Assembly: GCF_011759505.1 (NCBI RefSeq)
Contig: NZ_JAAOYO010000004.1
Coordinates: 434,001-498,000 of the forward strand
Reading direction: 5' to 3'
Length of the DNA: 64,000 bases
From: Curtobacterium salicis
Lineage (GTDB): Bacteria; Actinomycetota; Actinomycetes; Actinomycetales; Microbacteriaceae
A program made the translations under genes and the position numbers. Below the pieces are notes generated by a model. The model saw only the letters and a list, made by a program, of their open reading frames with translations, did no database searches and was not told the origin of the DNA. Each line of letters opens with the position of its first letter. Within the stretch, counting starts at the first letter, position 1. Shown piece after piece: positions 8,582 through 18,808 of the stretch.

Positions 8582-9544
8582 ATGAGTTGGTTGGTCACCG
8601 GCGGTGCCGGGTACATCGGGTCCCACGTCGTCCGAGCGCTGGTCGCGGCGGGCATCGACACGGTCGCGTTGGACGACCTCTCGAGCGGCTTCCGGCAGTT
8701 CGTCCCGGAGGGCGTCCCGTTCGTCGAGGGCACGATCCTGGACGGTGCGCTCCTCGCGCGCACGCTCCGCGAGCACGACGTCACGGGCGTCGTCCACGTC
8801 GCCGGGTTCAAGTACGCGGGTGTCTCGGTCGAGCGTCCGTTGCACACCTACGAGCAGAACGTCACCGGCATGGCGACCTTGCTCCGTGCGATGGCGGACG
8901 CCGGCGTCGACAAGGTCGTCTTCTCCTCGAGCGCGGCGGTCTACGGCACCCCGGACGTCGACGTGGTCGTCGAGGAGACCCCGAAGGCCCCGGAGTCCCC
9001 GTACGGCGAGTCGAAGCTCATCGGCGAGTGGCTGCTCCGAGACATGGAGGTCGCCGCGGGCTTCACCACGACCTCGCTCCGCTACTTCAACGTCGTCGGC
9101 TCGGGGGAGCCGGACCTGTACGACGCCAGCCCGCACAACCTCTTCCCGCTCGTCTTCGACGCGCTGCTGGCGGGTCGGACGCCGCGGATCAACGGCGACG
9201 ACTACGCCACGCCGGACGGCACGTGCGTCCGCGACTACGTCCACGTCGCCGACCTGGCGCACTCCCACGCGGTCGCGGCGCGGAAGCTCGAGGCCGGCGA
9301 GCCGCTCGAGCGCGCCTACAACCTCGGCAGCGGCGACGGCGTGAGTGTCCGCCAGATCATGGACGCGATGGCCCGGGGGACCGGCATCGACTTCCGGCCC
9401 GAGGTCGCGCCGCGCCGCGCCGGGGACCCGGCCCGCATCGTCGCGACCGGCGAGGCCGCGGGGCGGGACCTCGAGTGGGCGATGCGGCACTCGCTCGACG
9501 ACATGGTGACGAGCGCGTGGGAGGCCCGGCAGCGGGCCGCGTAG
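8582..9544 (+). CDS. galE: UDP-glucose 4-epimerase
   Basis: This 320-residue short-chain dehydrogenase/reductase-fold enzyme interconverts UDP-glucose and UDP-galactose with bound NAD. The Rossmann motif TGGAGYIGSH is at residues 5-14, a Ser-rich SSSAAVYG stretch supplies the catalytic Ser/Thr, and YGESK is the YxxxK active site. The C-terminal half has the usual RDYVHVADLA sugar-binding block. Length is slightly short of the common 330-340 residues but nothing essential is missing. It lies between manA and whiB2 and fits the sugar-nucleotide supply role of this neighbourhood. Confidence 0.95.
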   Translation: MSWLVTGGAGYIGSHVVRALVAAGIDTVALDDLSSGFRQFVPEGVPFVEGTILDGALLARTLREHDVTGVVHVAGFKYAGVSVERPLHTYEQNVTGMATLLRAMADAGVDKVVFSSSAAVYGTPDVDVVVEETPKAPESPYGESKLIGEWLLRDMEVAAGFTTTSLRYFNVVGSGEPDLYDASPHNLFPLVFDALLAGRTPRINGDDYATPDGTCVRDYVHVADLAHSHAVAARKLEAGEPLERAYNLGSGDGVSVRQIMDAMARGTGIDFRPEVAPRRAGDPARIVATGEAAGRDLEWAMRHSLDDMVTSAWEARQRAA

Positions 9545-9560
9545 ACGCCGTCTGCCCGTC

Positions 9561-9590
9561 GCGCCCCGCGTCCGGCCCGGACAGGGGCGC
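9561..9590. terminator. Two-tier hairpin after galE
   Basis: Outer arms GCGCCCC and GGGGCGC enclose inner arms TCCGG and CCGGA, all perfect. There is no U-tract, which is usual for high-GC actinobacteria. It sits 17 bp after the galE stop and upstream of the whiB2 promoter. Confidence 0.6.
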
Positions 9591-9697
9591 GCGGCGTCGG
9601 CGTCCCTGTCCCCCGAAGGCCCCACAGACACGCCGCGACACGCCCGAATGGGGGACATGCCACGGCGGAAGCCGGAGGGGCTTCTATGATCCGCGAC

Positions 9698-9726
9698 TTG
9701 ACTCCGGGTAATCACACCGATGTAAT
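9698..9726 (+). promoter_or_regulatory. Sigma70-type promoter of whiB2
   Basis: TTGACT, a 17-bp spacer and TGTAAT form a near-consensus housekeeping promoter, unusually good for this genome. Start of transcription would be near 9733, giving a leader of about 49 bases that contains AAGGGG before the chosen GTG at 9782. Confidence 0.75.
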
Positions 9727-9781
9727 TACACCGACGACATCGTCGTCAGGGTCCGAACCGAGACGTCAAGGGGTGATCAGG

Positions 9782-10105
9782 GTGAGCGCATCCGACTTCG
9801 AAGCCGGAGTGCCGGACGACTGGCACGTCGACCCCGTCGCGCTCGGCGTCCCGGGCGTCCGACGGCCGACCGAGGCCGACGAGGAGAACCCGCTCTCCTG
9901 GCAGGTCGACTCGCTCTGCGCGCAGACCGACCCGGAGGCGTTCTTCCCCGAGAAGGGCGGCTCCACCCGCGAGGCGAAGAAGATCTGCACCTCGTGCGAG
10001 GTCCGATCGCAGTGCCTCGAGTACGCGCTCGAGAACGACGAGCGCTTCGGCATCTGGGGCGGCCTCTCCGAGCGCGAGCGTCGCAAGCTCCGCAAGCGCG
10101 CCTGA
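9782..10105 (+). CDS. whiB2: WhiB2/WhmD-type iron-sulfur regulator
   Basis: This 107-residue protein has the four cluster-binding cysteines C46, C69, C72 and C78 and the turn GIWGG at 90-94 followed by a basic tail, the hallmark of Wbl transcription factors. The block CAQTDPEAFFPEKGGSTREA is characteristic of the WhiB2/WhmD branch, which controls septation and division genes. The GTG at 9782 was preferred over upstream in-frame starts because AAGGGG sits 8 bases before it and a strong promoter lies at 9698-9726; upstream starts would fall before the transcript begins. The neighbours match the whiB2 region of mycobacteria. Confidence 0.92.
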   Translation: MSASDFEAGVPDDWHVDPVALGVPGVRRPTEADEENPLSWQVDSLCAQTDPEAFFPEKGGSTREAKKICTSCEVRSQCLEYALENDERFGIWGGLSERERRKLRKRA

Positions 10106-10180
10106 GGTCTCCACAGGTTCACGCCGCGCCGCCGTGCGCGGCCGGCACCGCGCCTCCCGGCCCGTAGAGTCGCTCCCGTC

Positions 10181-13033
10181 ATGCAGCCCAGTGCCTCCTC
10201 GCCCCGCGTCACCGCGATCCTCGTCGCAGCCAACGGGTCGGACCATCTCGACCGCACCCTGAACGCCCTGGCGGCGCAGACGCGCCCGCCGGAGGGCCTC
10301 GTGGTGGTCGACGTCGGCTCGACCGACGGGTCCACCTCGGAACTCTCCTTCGGTGGCAGCGCCCAGCTCTCCCGCATCGCACCCGGACGGCCGTTCGGAG
10401 AAGCTGTCCGGCACGGCGAGCAGGTCGCACCCCGCGCCGCAGCCGAGGACGGCGTCGACGAGTGGCTCTGGCTCGTCGGCCACGACAACAGTCCGACTCC
10501 CGGCACCCTCGCCGCACTCCTCGCCGCCGTCGAGATCGCCCCCTCGGTCGCGATCGCCGGCCCGAAGCTCGTCAACGTCGACGACCCGGCCCGGATCGCG
10601 GCGTTCGGCGAGAGCATGACCCGGATGGGGCGCTCGATCACCCTCGTCCAGGACGAGCTCGACCAGGGCCAGCACGACCGTCACACCGACGTGCTCGGCG
10701 TCTCCGCCGGCGGCATGCTCGTCCGTCGCTCGGTCTGGAACAGCCTCGGCGGCTTCGACCCGGCGCTGCCCGACGTCGACGCAGCCCTCGACTTCTCGGT
10801 GCGGGCCCGACTGGCCGGACACCGTGTCGCCGTCGTCCCGGAGGCCCGGGCCACGAGCGCCGGCCCGATCGAGGAGTTCGGCCGAGCGAAGGTGTCCGAG
10901 CGTCGCCGTGTGCGGATGCACCGCCAGGCGCAGCTGCACCGACGGCTCACGTACGCATCCGCCGGCGTCCTCTGGATCCACTGGCTCACCCTCGTGCCCT
11001 TCGCACTCGGTCGCGCGATCGGACACCTCGTCGCCAAGCACCCCGCAGCGGTCGGCGGCGAGCTCGCCGCGGCGTTCGCGGTCGCCTTCGGTGGCGGGGT
11101 CGGACGGGCGCGGCGCACCCTCGCGGCGAACCGGAAGACCGGCTGGGCGGCCATCGAACCGCTCCGGGTCAGCTGGCGCCGCGTGCACGAGCACCGCACC
11201 ACGTCCCGCGACGTCGAACTCGCCCGCGTCGAGGACGCACCGATCGCCCGCGCGTCGTTCCTGGCGGACGGCGGCATCTGGGTCGTCCTGGCGGCCGTCG
11301 TGCTCAGCGTCGTCACGCTCTTCCCGCTGCTCGGGTCGCCCGCGCTCACCGGCGGGGGACTCCTGCCGCTGAGCACCGACGTCGGCGAGCTCTGGCGGAA
11401 CGTCGGGTACGGGTGGCACTCCCTCGGCACGGGCTTCACCGGCCCCTCCGACCCCTTCGCCGCGGTGCTCGCCGTCCTCGGCTCGATCACGTTCTGGTCG
11501 CCGTCGACCTCGATCGTCCTGGTCATGCTGCTGTCCTTCCCGCTCGCCGCACTCGGCGCGTGGGCCGCGGTGCGCAAGGTGACGACCCGCACCTGGGTGC
11601 CGGTGATCGGCGCCGTCCTCTACACGGTGGCACCGGCACTCGTCGGGGGCGTCACCACCGGGCACCTCGGCGCCGTGATCGCCCACGTGCTGCTGCCCTG
11701 GCTGTTCCTCACGCTCGTCGAGGCACACCGCTCGTGGGCGTCGGCGTCCGGTGCGGCCCTGCTCTTCGCGGTCGTCGCGGCGTCGGCCCCGTCGCTGCTG
11801 CCGGTGCTCCTGATCGGCTGGCTCGTCGCCCTCGTCGTCGGCTGGCGGCACGCGCACCGACGGGTCTTCGTGCCGGTGCCGGCCGCCGTGCTGTTCGTCC
11901 CCCTCGTGCTCGCGCAGATCGCCCGCGGCAACCCGCTCGCCGTCTTCGCGGACCCCGGCGCGCCGTCGGCCACGCCGGCCCCGAGCGCCCTGCAGCTCGC
12001 GATCGGGCAGCCCCTCCCGGACTGGAACGGCTGGCTCACCGCCGTCGCCCCGCTCGGCCTCGGGGACGCCGTCCTGCCGGTCGTCATGGCCGTGCTGGCG
12101 CTGCCGGTCGCAGCGAGCGCCGTCGGAGCCGTCCTCGGACACCGGTGGTCGCTCGCCGGCACCGCGCTCGTCGCCGCCCTCCTCGGCTACGCGACCGCGT
12201 TCGGGGCGACCCACCTGGCCGTGACCGGCGTCGGTTCGACCACCACCATCGTCTGGCCGGGCAGCGCGCTCTCGGTGTTCACCCTGGGGATCGTCGTCGC
12301 CGCGTGCATCGGCGTCGACACCGTGCCCCGCCTGGCCCCGGTCGTCGGCCTCGTCGCCTCGGTCTTCGCCGCCGTCGCGGTCGCCCCGGCGTTCGCCGCG
12401 TTCTACCTGGACCGTGCGGCCATCCAGCCGACCTCGGGCCGGGTCCTCAGCGCCTACGTGAACGCCGAGGCGCAGGCGAACCCCGACGTCGGCACGCTCG
12501 TCGTGCAGCCGCAGACCGACGGCTCGCTCGCCGTCGCCCTCGAGCGCGGCCAGGGCTCCACGCTCGACGACCAGTCGACGCTCGACGCCACCGCACTGTC
12601 GCTCAGCCGGTCGGGCAGCCGTCTCGCCACGCTCGCGGGAAACCTGGCGAGCCGTAGCGGGTACGACCCCGAACCCGCGCTCGGCGAACTCGGCATCAGC
12701 TTCGTCCTGCTCGACGACGCCCCGGACGACGCCGAGGCGCGCGCGGTGCACGACCGTGCGGCCGGCGCGATCGGCCAGGACGCCCGCTTCACGAGCATCG
12801 GCGAGACCACCAACGGCGCCCTGTTCCACTACGAGGGCGACGTCGACCGGACCAGCACCGGCTCGGCCGCCGCGAAGGCCACGCACGTGCTGTACCTGGT
12901 CGTCATGGGCGTGGTGTTCGGCGCGGCCGCACTGCTCGCCGTGCCGACGGCACCGCGCCGACGTCGAGCGACGTCGAACGTGATCGAGGCCGACGAACCC
13001 GCCACCACCTTCGACGAGGAGCGCGACGAATGA
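10181..13033 (+). CDS. Large GT2 glycosyltransferase with membrane C-terminus
   Basis: This is a 950-residue protein. Residues 5-230 form a family 2 glycosyltransferase (TAILVAANGSDHLDRTLNAL, then VVDVGSTDGS, and GGFDPALPDVDAALDFSVRA late in the domain). Residues 360-760 hold about a dozen hydrophobic helices, and a soluble outside-facing domain and a final helix (about 905-925) follow. It probably transfers a sugar to a lipid or wall glycan at the membrane. Genes of this architecture followed by a DUF5719 protein and located beside whiB2 are a conserved actinobacterial arrangement. A -10-like TAGAGT lies 10 bases upstream of the ATG. Its stop overlaps the next start by 4 bp (ATGA). The exact substrate is unknown. 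Confidence 0.85.
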   Translation: MQPSASSPRVTAILVAANGSDHLDRTLNALAAQTRPPEGLVVVDVGSTDGSTSELSFGGSAQLSRIAPGRPFGEAVRHGEQVAPRAAAEDGVDEWLWLVGHDNSPTPGTLAALLAAVEIAPSVAIAGPKLVNVDDPARIAAFGESMTRMGRSITLVQDELDQGQHDRHTDVLGVSAGGMLVRRSVWNSLGGFDPALPDVDAALDFSVRARLAGHRVAVVPEARATSAGPIEEFGRAKVSERRRVRMHRQAQLHRRLTYASAGVLWIHWLTLVPFALGRAIGHLVAKHPAAVGGELAAAFAVAFGGGVGRARRTLAANRKTGWAAIEPLRVSWRRVHEHRTTSRDVELARVEDAPIARASFLADGGIWVVLAAVVLSVVTLFPLLGSPALTGGGLLPLSTDVGELWRNVGYGWHSLGTGFTGPSDPFAAVLAVLGSITFWSPSTSIVLVMLLSFPLAALGAWAAVRKVTTRTWVPVIGAVLYTVAPALVGGVTTGHLGAVIAHVLLPWLFLTLVEAHRSWASASGAALLFAVVAASAPSLLPVLLIGWLVALVVGWRHAHRRVFVPVPAAVLFVPLVLAQIARGNPLAVFADPGAPSATPAPSALQLAIGQPLPDWNGWLTAVAPLGLGDAVLPVVMAVLALPVAASAVGAVLGHRWSLAGTALVAALLGYATAFGATHLAVTGVGSTTTIVWPGSALSVFTLGIVVAACIGVDTVPRLAPVVGLVASVFAAVAVAPAFAAFYLDRAAIQPTSGRVLSAYVNAEAQANPDVGTLVVQPQTDGSLAVALERGQGSTLDDQSTLDATALSLSRSGSRLATLAGNLASRSGYDPEPALGELGISFVLLDDAPDDAEARAVHDRAAGAIGQDARFTSIGETTNGALFHYEGDVDRTSTGSAAAKATHVLYLVVMGVVFGAAALLAVPTAPRRRRATSNVIEADEPATTFDEERDE

Positions 13034-14427
13034 GCACGAGCACCGCGCGCCGCTGGGCCCTCCGCGGCACCGCCACCGCCGTGGCCGTGATCGTCGCGGC
13101 GGGCACGATCGCCGCCGCGCACACCCTCGGCACCACCGAGGACCCGGGACACCCCGCCGGACGCTCCGTCACCCCGGTGCCGGCGGCCGCCGAGCGGGTC
13201 TGCGCCGGCAGTGCCCTGCGACTCTCCGACGACGCCGGCAACGACGCGACCCGGGCGAGCACCATCGGTTCGCCGGAGATCGCGACCGCGACGACCGGCG
13301 ACCGGGTCGACCGTAGCGACCTCGACGGGTCGAGCACCGGCAGCAGCGACCCGACGCTCCTCACCGCCCCGGCCGGCGACACCGCGCCGCAGGTCGCCGG
13401 CAGCAGCTACCAGAGCGTGTCCGACGGTGACGTCGTCGGCGTGGGGGCAGCCTCCTGTGACGACCCGTCGCAGTCGACGTGGCTCGTCGGCGGGTCGACC
13501 GAGACCGGTCGCACCACGCTGGTCACCCTCGCCAACCCGACGGACGTCAACGCGACCGTCGACCTGACCATCGCCGACACCAGCGGGACGGTGAGCGCGC
13601 CCGGGACCTCCGGCATCGTCGTCGCACCGAACTCGCAGAAGGTCGTGCCGCTGTCCGGCTTCGTGACCGACCAGGGCTCGACCGTCGTGCACGTGACCTC
13701 CTCCGGCGGGCAGATCGTCGCCCACATGCAGGAGACCGTGGTCCGGACGCTCACCCCGGGCGGGTTCGACATCGTCTCCGGCGGGGCGGCCCCGTCCCGC
13801 CAGCAGGTGATCCCCGCGGTCGTGCTCGAGGACGCCGAGGGCGCGCAGCGGGGCGAGGACACCGCCGATGCGGCACCGGTCCTCCGGCTCTACGTACCGG
13901 GGACGGCCGTCGCCCGGGTCACCCTCGGGATCACCACGGCGGACGGCGGCGGCACCACGGTCGACGCGACCGCCGAGCCCGGCGTGGTCACCGACGTGCC
14001 GCTCGACGACTTCCCGGACGGCCGGTACTCGTTCACGATCGACTCCTCGGTGCCGATCGTCGCGGGCGCCCGCACCACGACGCCCACCGACGACGGGCGG
14101 ACCGACCTCGGCTGGTTCGCCTCCGCCGAGCCGCTCTCCGCCACCACGGTCACCGCGGTCGCCGCCGGATCCGGTGCCCGACTCAACCTCGTCAACCCGA
14201 CCCGGGAGGACGCCACCGTCACGGTGCGCTCCGGCGGTGACGCGCAGGAGGTCCAGGTCACGTCCGGGTCGACGGCCACGGTCAGTGTGCCCAGCGCGCA
14301 ACAGCTCACGATCACCGGCGCCGACGGGCTGGTCGCCGGGGTCACCTACCAGGGTGACGACGGCATCGCCGGGTTCCCGGTGCGGCCGGAGACCGAGGTC
14401 TCGAGCCCGGTGCGCGTCTACCCGTAG
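13030..14427 (+). CDS. DUF5719 family secreted or anchored protein
   Basis: This 465-residue protein has an N-terminal signal anchor (residues 10-32) followed by an outside-facing, Thr/Ser/Val-rich, mostly beta-sheet domain without membrane helices. It matches the DUF5719 pattern found directly after the large GT2 protein in related genomes. No catalytic motif is visible. The 4-bp overlap with the glycosyltransferase implies translational coupling and joint action at the cell surface. The biochemical role is unknown. Confidence 0.8.
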   Translation: MSTSTARRWALRGTATAVAVIVAAGTIAAAHTLGTTEDPGHPAGRSVTPVPAAAERVCAGSALRLSDDAGNDATRASTIGSPEIATATTGDRVDRSDLDGSSTGSSDPTLLTAPAGDTAPQVAGSSYQSVSDGDVVGVGAASCDDPSQSTWLVGGSTETGRTTLVTLANPTDVNATVDLTIADTSGTVSAPGTSGIVVAPNSQKVVPLSGFVTDQGSTVVHVTSSGGQIVAHMQETVVRTLTPGGFDIVSGGAAPSRQQVIPAVVLEDAEGAQRGEDTADAAPVLRLYVPGTAVARVTLGITTADGGGTTVDATAEPGVVTDVPLDDFPDGRYSFTIDSSVPIVAGARTTTPTDDGRTDLGWFASAEPLSATTVTAVAAGSGARLNLVNPTREDATVTVRSGGDAQEVQVTSGSTATVSVPSAQQLTITGADGLVAGVTYQGDDGIAGFPVRPETEVSSPVRVYP

Positions 14428-14443
14428 GCGACGCTGCCGGCCG

Positions 14444-14884
14444 TCACCAGTGGCGGTAGCGGTCCGGTGCCAGGTCCCACGGGTCCTTGTCGATGAGTTC
14501 GGCGACGGCGCGGAACACCGCGGTCTCGACCACGATCCGACGGTCCACGTCGTCCTTCTCGGGGCTGTGCGTGACCCGCTCGACCGGGATCCGGAACACC
14601 GTCACCCGTCGCTCGTCGCGTTCCACCCGCCAGCGGGGCAGTTCGTCCGGCAGCCCGGTGTCGGTGGGCATGTCCGCGACCTGGAACACCACGCCCGCCA
14701 GTTCCTCCGGCCAGAGGCCGACCAGGTAGTGCGCGGTGTCGCCGACGATCCGGTCGAAGGCCTCGGCCCGGGTGATCACCGGTGCGAGTTCCGGCCCGGT
14801 GACGCTCGACCGGTGGCCGCGGCCGTGCCGGGAGCGTCCCCGTGCACGGTCGACCGGGGTGACGATCCTGGGCTTGCGGCGCAT
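14444..14884 (-). CDS. Zincin-like 'metallopeptidase family' protein lacking HExxH
   Basis: This 146-residue protein matches the DUF1025-type family: RAEAFDRIVGDTAHYL, VVFQVADMPTD and TVFRIPVERV are the recognisable blocks. In peptidase members a C-terminal HExGH helix binds zinc; here the matching helix reads VVETAVFRAVAELI and has no histidine pair, so it is probably not an active peptidase. Loss of the motif is frequent among actinobacterial copies. The ATG at 14884 precedes a basic N-terminus (MRRKPRIV). It is convergent with the DUF5719 gene and divergent from the DUF3499 gene, as in related genomes. Confidence 0.75.
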   Translation of the reverse strand: MRRKPRIVTPVDRARGRSRHGRGHRSSVTGPELAPVITRAEAFDRIVGDTAHYLVGLWPEELAGVVFQVADMPTDTGLPDELPRWRVERDERRVTVFRIPVERVTHSPEKDDVDRRIVVETAVFRAVAELIDKDPWDLAPDRYRHW

Positions 14885-14952
14885 CCGGCCATCGTACGCG
14901 GCGGGACCCCGCACGGGCTCCCCGCGGCGCGGCCGGTAGGGTCGACTGCGGT

Positions 14953-15180
14953 ATGGACGTACGGATCTGCAGCAAGGTCGCCTGTGGCGCGGGCGCCTCG
15001 GCGACCCTGACGTACGACTACGCCGACTCGATGGTCGTCGTCGGACCGCTCTCCGGCCGGGTCGAACCGCACGGGTACGACCTCTGCGCGCGCCACGCGG
15101 CGACCCTGCGGGTCCCACAGGGCTGGCGTGTGATCCGGCGGGACCCGCCGCCGCGGACGCCGGAGCGTCCGCCGTCCTGA
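14953..15180 (+). CDS. DUF3499 family protein
   Basis: This is a 75-residue small protein with the DUF3499 signature CSKVACG at residues 6-12, TLTYDYADS in the middle and YDLCARHAATL near the end. Four features (CxxxxC, a further Cys and a His) could make a small metal site. The family is restricted to actinobacteria, is usually beside the whiB2 and zincin-like genes, and has no assigned function. A -10-like TAGGGT lies 10 bases before the ATG. In mycobacteria manB (phosphomannomutase) follows this gene; here ahcY follows directly. Confidence 0.85.
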   Translation: MDVRICSKVACGAGASATLTYDYADSMVVVGPLSGRVEPHGYDLCARHAATLRVPQGWRVIRRDPPPRTPERPPS

Positions 15181-15306
15181 CGGGCCGGACCGGTGGGACG
15201 GGAGGCACGGCGCACGTCCTCCTGCACCGTGCGCACGTCCGGCGTCGCTGTCCACACACGTCGCCACACTCCCGCCCTGGTCGGCGGTGCGTGGGAGACT
15301 GACGCC

Positions 15307-16800
<1,494 letters not shown>

Positions 16801-16837
16801 GCGGCGCCGGCCGGGGGCGCCACGGCCGCCGAGGTCG

Positions 16838-17707
16838 TCAGCGCGGGAAGCCCGGCGGACGTGCGCCGGCCGCGGCGCTCGCACGGTCCAGTGTGCGTGC
16901 GCGCCCGGTGAAGGCCCGCAGGTCGCGGGACCGCCGTAGCGCGACGACCCCGGCGAGGAACTCCTCAGCCGGCACGGGGGGCACCGGGGCGGCGTACTCG
17001 GCGACCTCCGCCGCGAGGGCCCGGGCCACCTCGGCGCGGAGTCCGGGCTGCACGGTGACCGCGCCCCGGAAGAACGCCGCGATCCGGTTCTCGAGCCGTT
17101 GCGGCAGTCGGCGGACGTCGGCCACGCCCGCCCAGCCGACCAGCGACGGTGGCAGGGTCACGACGGGATCGACCGACCGTCGCAGGCGCTCGTGCTGCAC
17201 GACGGTGCCCGCCAGCAGGTCACCCAGGCGTCGCGGACGAGACCCGAACAGCGCGACGACCATGGCCAGCGACCCCACGGTGAGCCAGAGTTCCAGGAGC
17301 CCGACGAGTGCCCGGGTGAACGCGTGGCGGAACGACACCGCGCCGCCGTCGACCCGGACCACCCTGGTGCCGACGGCGTACCGGCCGACGCTCCGACCCC
17401 GGGTGGCGGTCTCCACGGCGGCGGGGACGAGCACGAACACGACGACCACGACGACGATCTGGGCCGCCGCGGACCACGCGCTGTCGATGCGGGACGGCCA
17501 GACCCGGGACGCTCCGATCAGCAGCACCACGAGCAGCGCGACGAGGCACAGCGCGTCGAGGAGTGCGGCCGCGCCCCGCAGCACGATGCCGGCGGGGACG
17601 ACGTCGAGCGCGACGGCCTCACCGACGACGAGCGCGTCGTCGGTGTCGTCCAGGGCGCGGACGAAGCGGCGGTCCGCGAGGTCCCGGGGCGTGGCGCGCT
17701 TCGGCAT
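16838..17707 (-). CDS. RDD family membrane protein
   Basis: This 289-residue protein has an RDD domain: AALLDALCLVALLVVLL contains the aspartate of the first helix, and RSVGRYAVGTRVVRVDGG is the conserved loop between helices. Three to four membrane segments lie between residues 40 and 170, followed by a soluble basic C-terminus ending in Arg. It is divergent from the SpoIIM gene; the same pair occurs as Rv3695 and Rv3694c of M. tuberculosis. A -10-like CAGAAT on this strand sits 6 bases before the ATG at 17707. Function is unknown; roles in transport or membrane stress have been suggested for RDD proteins. Confidence 0.85.
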   Translation of the reverse strand: MPKRATPRDLADRRFVRALDDTDDALVVGEAVALDVVPAGIVLRGAAALLDALCLVALLVVLLIGASRVWPSRIDSAWSAAAQIVVVVVVFVLVPAAVETATRGRSVGRYAVGTRVVRVDGGAVSFRHAFTRALVGLLELWLTVGSLAMVVALFGSRPRRLGDLLAGTVVQHERLRRSVDPVVTLPPSLVGWAGVADVRRLPQRLENRIAAFFRGAVTVQPGLRAEVARALAAEVAEYAAPVPPVPAEEFLAGVVALRRSRDLRAFTGRARTLDRASAAAGARPPGFPR

Positions 17708-17781
17708 GGGATCATTCTGTCGGAACACGACCACGAGCGGTCGGGGACCGGGCCCGGCCGGGCCGGCACGAGGGGGAGCGC

Positions 17782-18777
17782 ATGGACCTGGACGCCTACG
17801 CGGAGACCCACCGCGCGCGGTGGACCGAGCTCGACCGGCTCGCTCGACGACGTCCGGGGTCGGGAGACGACGTCGACCGGATGCTCGCCGACTACCAGTC
17901 GGCCGCCACGGACCTCGCCCGCATCCGGCAGGTGGCACCGCGGTCGGCGACCGGGGACCGGCTGTCGCTGACCCTGCACCGTGCGCGTCTCCGGTTCACG
18001 GGGACGCCGGTCGACCCGGCCACGGCCGTCGTCCGGTTCTTCGCCCTGCAGCTGCCGGCCGCGCTGTACCGGATCCGGTGGGTGACGATCTGGGTCGCGG
18101 TCGCCACCGTCCTCATCGCGGGCATCACGGCGGTCTGGATCGCGTCGACCCCGGGTGCGGTGGCGACGTTCGGCACGGACGCGGCGCTCCGGCAGTACGC
18201 CACGCAGGACTTCGTCGACTACTACTCCGACCACGGGCTCGGGGCGTTCACCGCGCAGGTGTGGACGAACAACGCGTACATCGCCGCGAGCATGGTCGCA
18301 TTCGGCATCACCGGGCTCTTCGTCCCGTACTCGATCGTGCAGAACGCGATGGGCCTCGGCGTCTCGGCGTCGATCATGCACGCCCAGGGTCGGCTCGGGG
18401 ACTTCTTCCTCTACATCGCGCCGCACGGGCAGCTCGAGCTCTACTCGGTCTTCCTGGCGGGTGGCGCCGGCCTGATGATCGCCTGGTCCTGGATCGCACC
18501 CGGTCAGCGGACCCGGGCGCAGGCGCTGGCGGAGGACGGCCGCGCGCTCATCACCGTCGCGATCGGCCTCGTGCTCACCCTGCTGCTGTCCGGCATCGTC
18601 GAGGGGACCGTCACGCGGCAGGACTGGCCGTGGCCGGTGAAGATCGGCATCGGCACGGTGGCGCTCGTGCTGGTCCTCGTGTACCAGTGGGTCGTCGGAG
18701 GCCGTGCGCATCGGGCGGGGGAGCGCGGGGACGTCGACGCCTTCGACCGGGGCGCGACCGAGATCGTCGCCGGCTGA
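17782..18777 (+). CDS. Stage II sporulation protein M family membrane protein
   Basis: This 331-residue protein has a soluble helical N-terminus (1-100, LARIRQVAPRS region) and a membrane part with about six helices from residue 105 to 310. The core FVDYYSDHGLGAFTAQVWTN and FFLYIAPHGQLELYSVFLAG are SpoIIM signatures. In sporulating firmicutes SpoIIM anchors a wall-hydrolase complex; in non-sporulating actinobacteria it occurs beside RDD, DUF58 and MoxR genes and its role is unknown. AGGGGGAG lies 4 bases before the chosen ATG. The orientation is opposite to both flanking genes. Confidence 0.85.
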   Translation: MDLDAYAETHRARWTELDRLARRRPGSGDDVDRMLADYQSAATDLARIRQVAPRSATGDRLSLTLHRARLRFTGTPVDPATAVVRFFALQLPAALYRIRWVTIWVAVATVLIAGITAVWIASTPGAVATFGTDAALRQYATQDFVDYYSDHGLGAFTAQVWTNNAYIAASMVAFGITGLFVPYSIVQNAMGLGVSASIMHAQGRLGDFFLYIAPHGQLELYSVFLAGGAGLMIAWSWIAPGQRTRAQALAEDGRALITVAIGLVLTLLLSGIVEGTVTRQDWPWPVKIGIGTVALVLVLVYQWVVGGRAHRAGERGDVDAFDRGATEIVAG

Positions 18778-18808
18778 CGCCACGCGAGCGCCCACCGGAG
18801 CGGTGCGG

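Noticed and set aside
7196-9715. Long leftward frame continuing upstream of the acyltransferase at 5093-7195
   Set aside because: The part above 7195 is opposite manA and galE and has no protein-like pattern.
9746-12886. Leftward frame of more than 1000 codons
   Set aside because: It lies opposite whiB2 and the GT2 glycosyltransferase and is biased Arg/Glu/Asp/Gly; a shadow.
15181-15306. Possible SAH riboswitch ahead of ahcY
   Set aside because: No conserved core or pairing typical of SAH riboswitches could be drawn.
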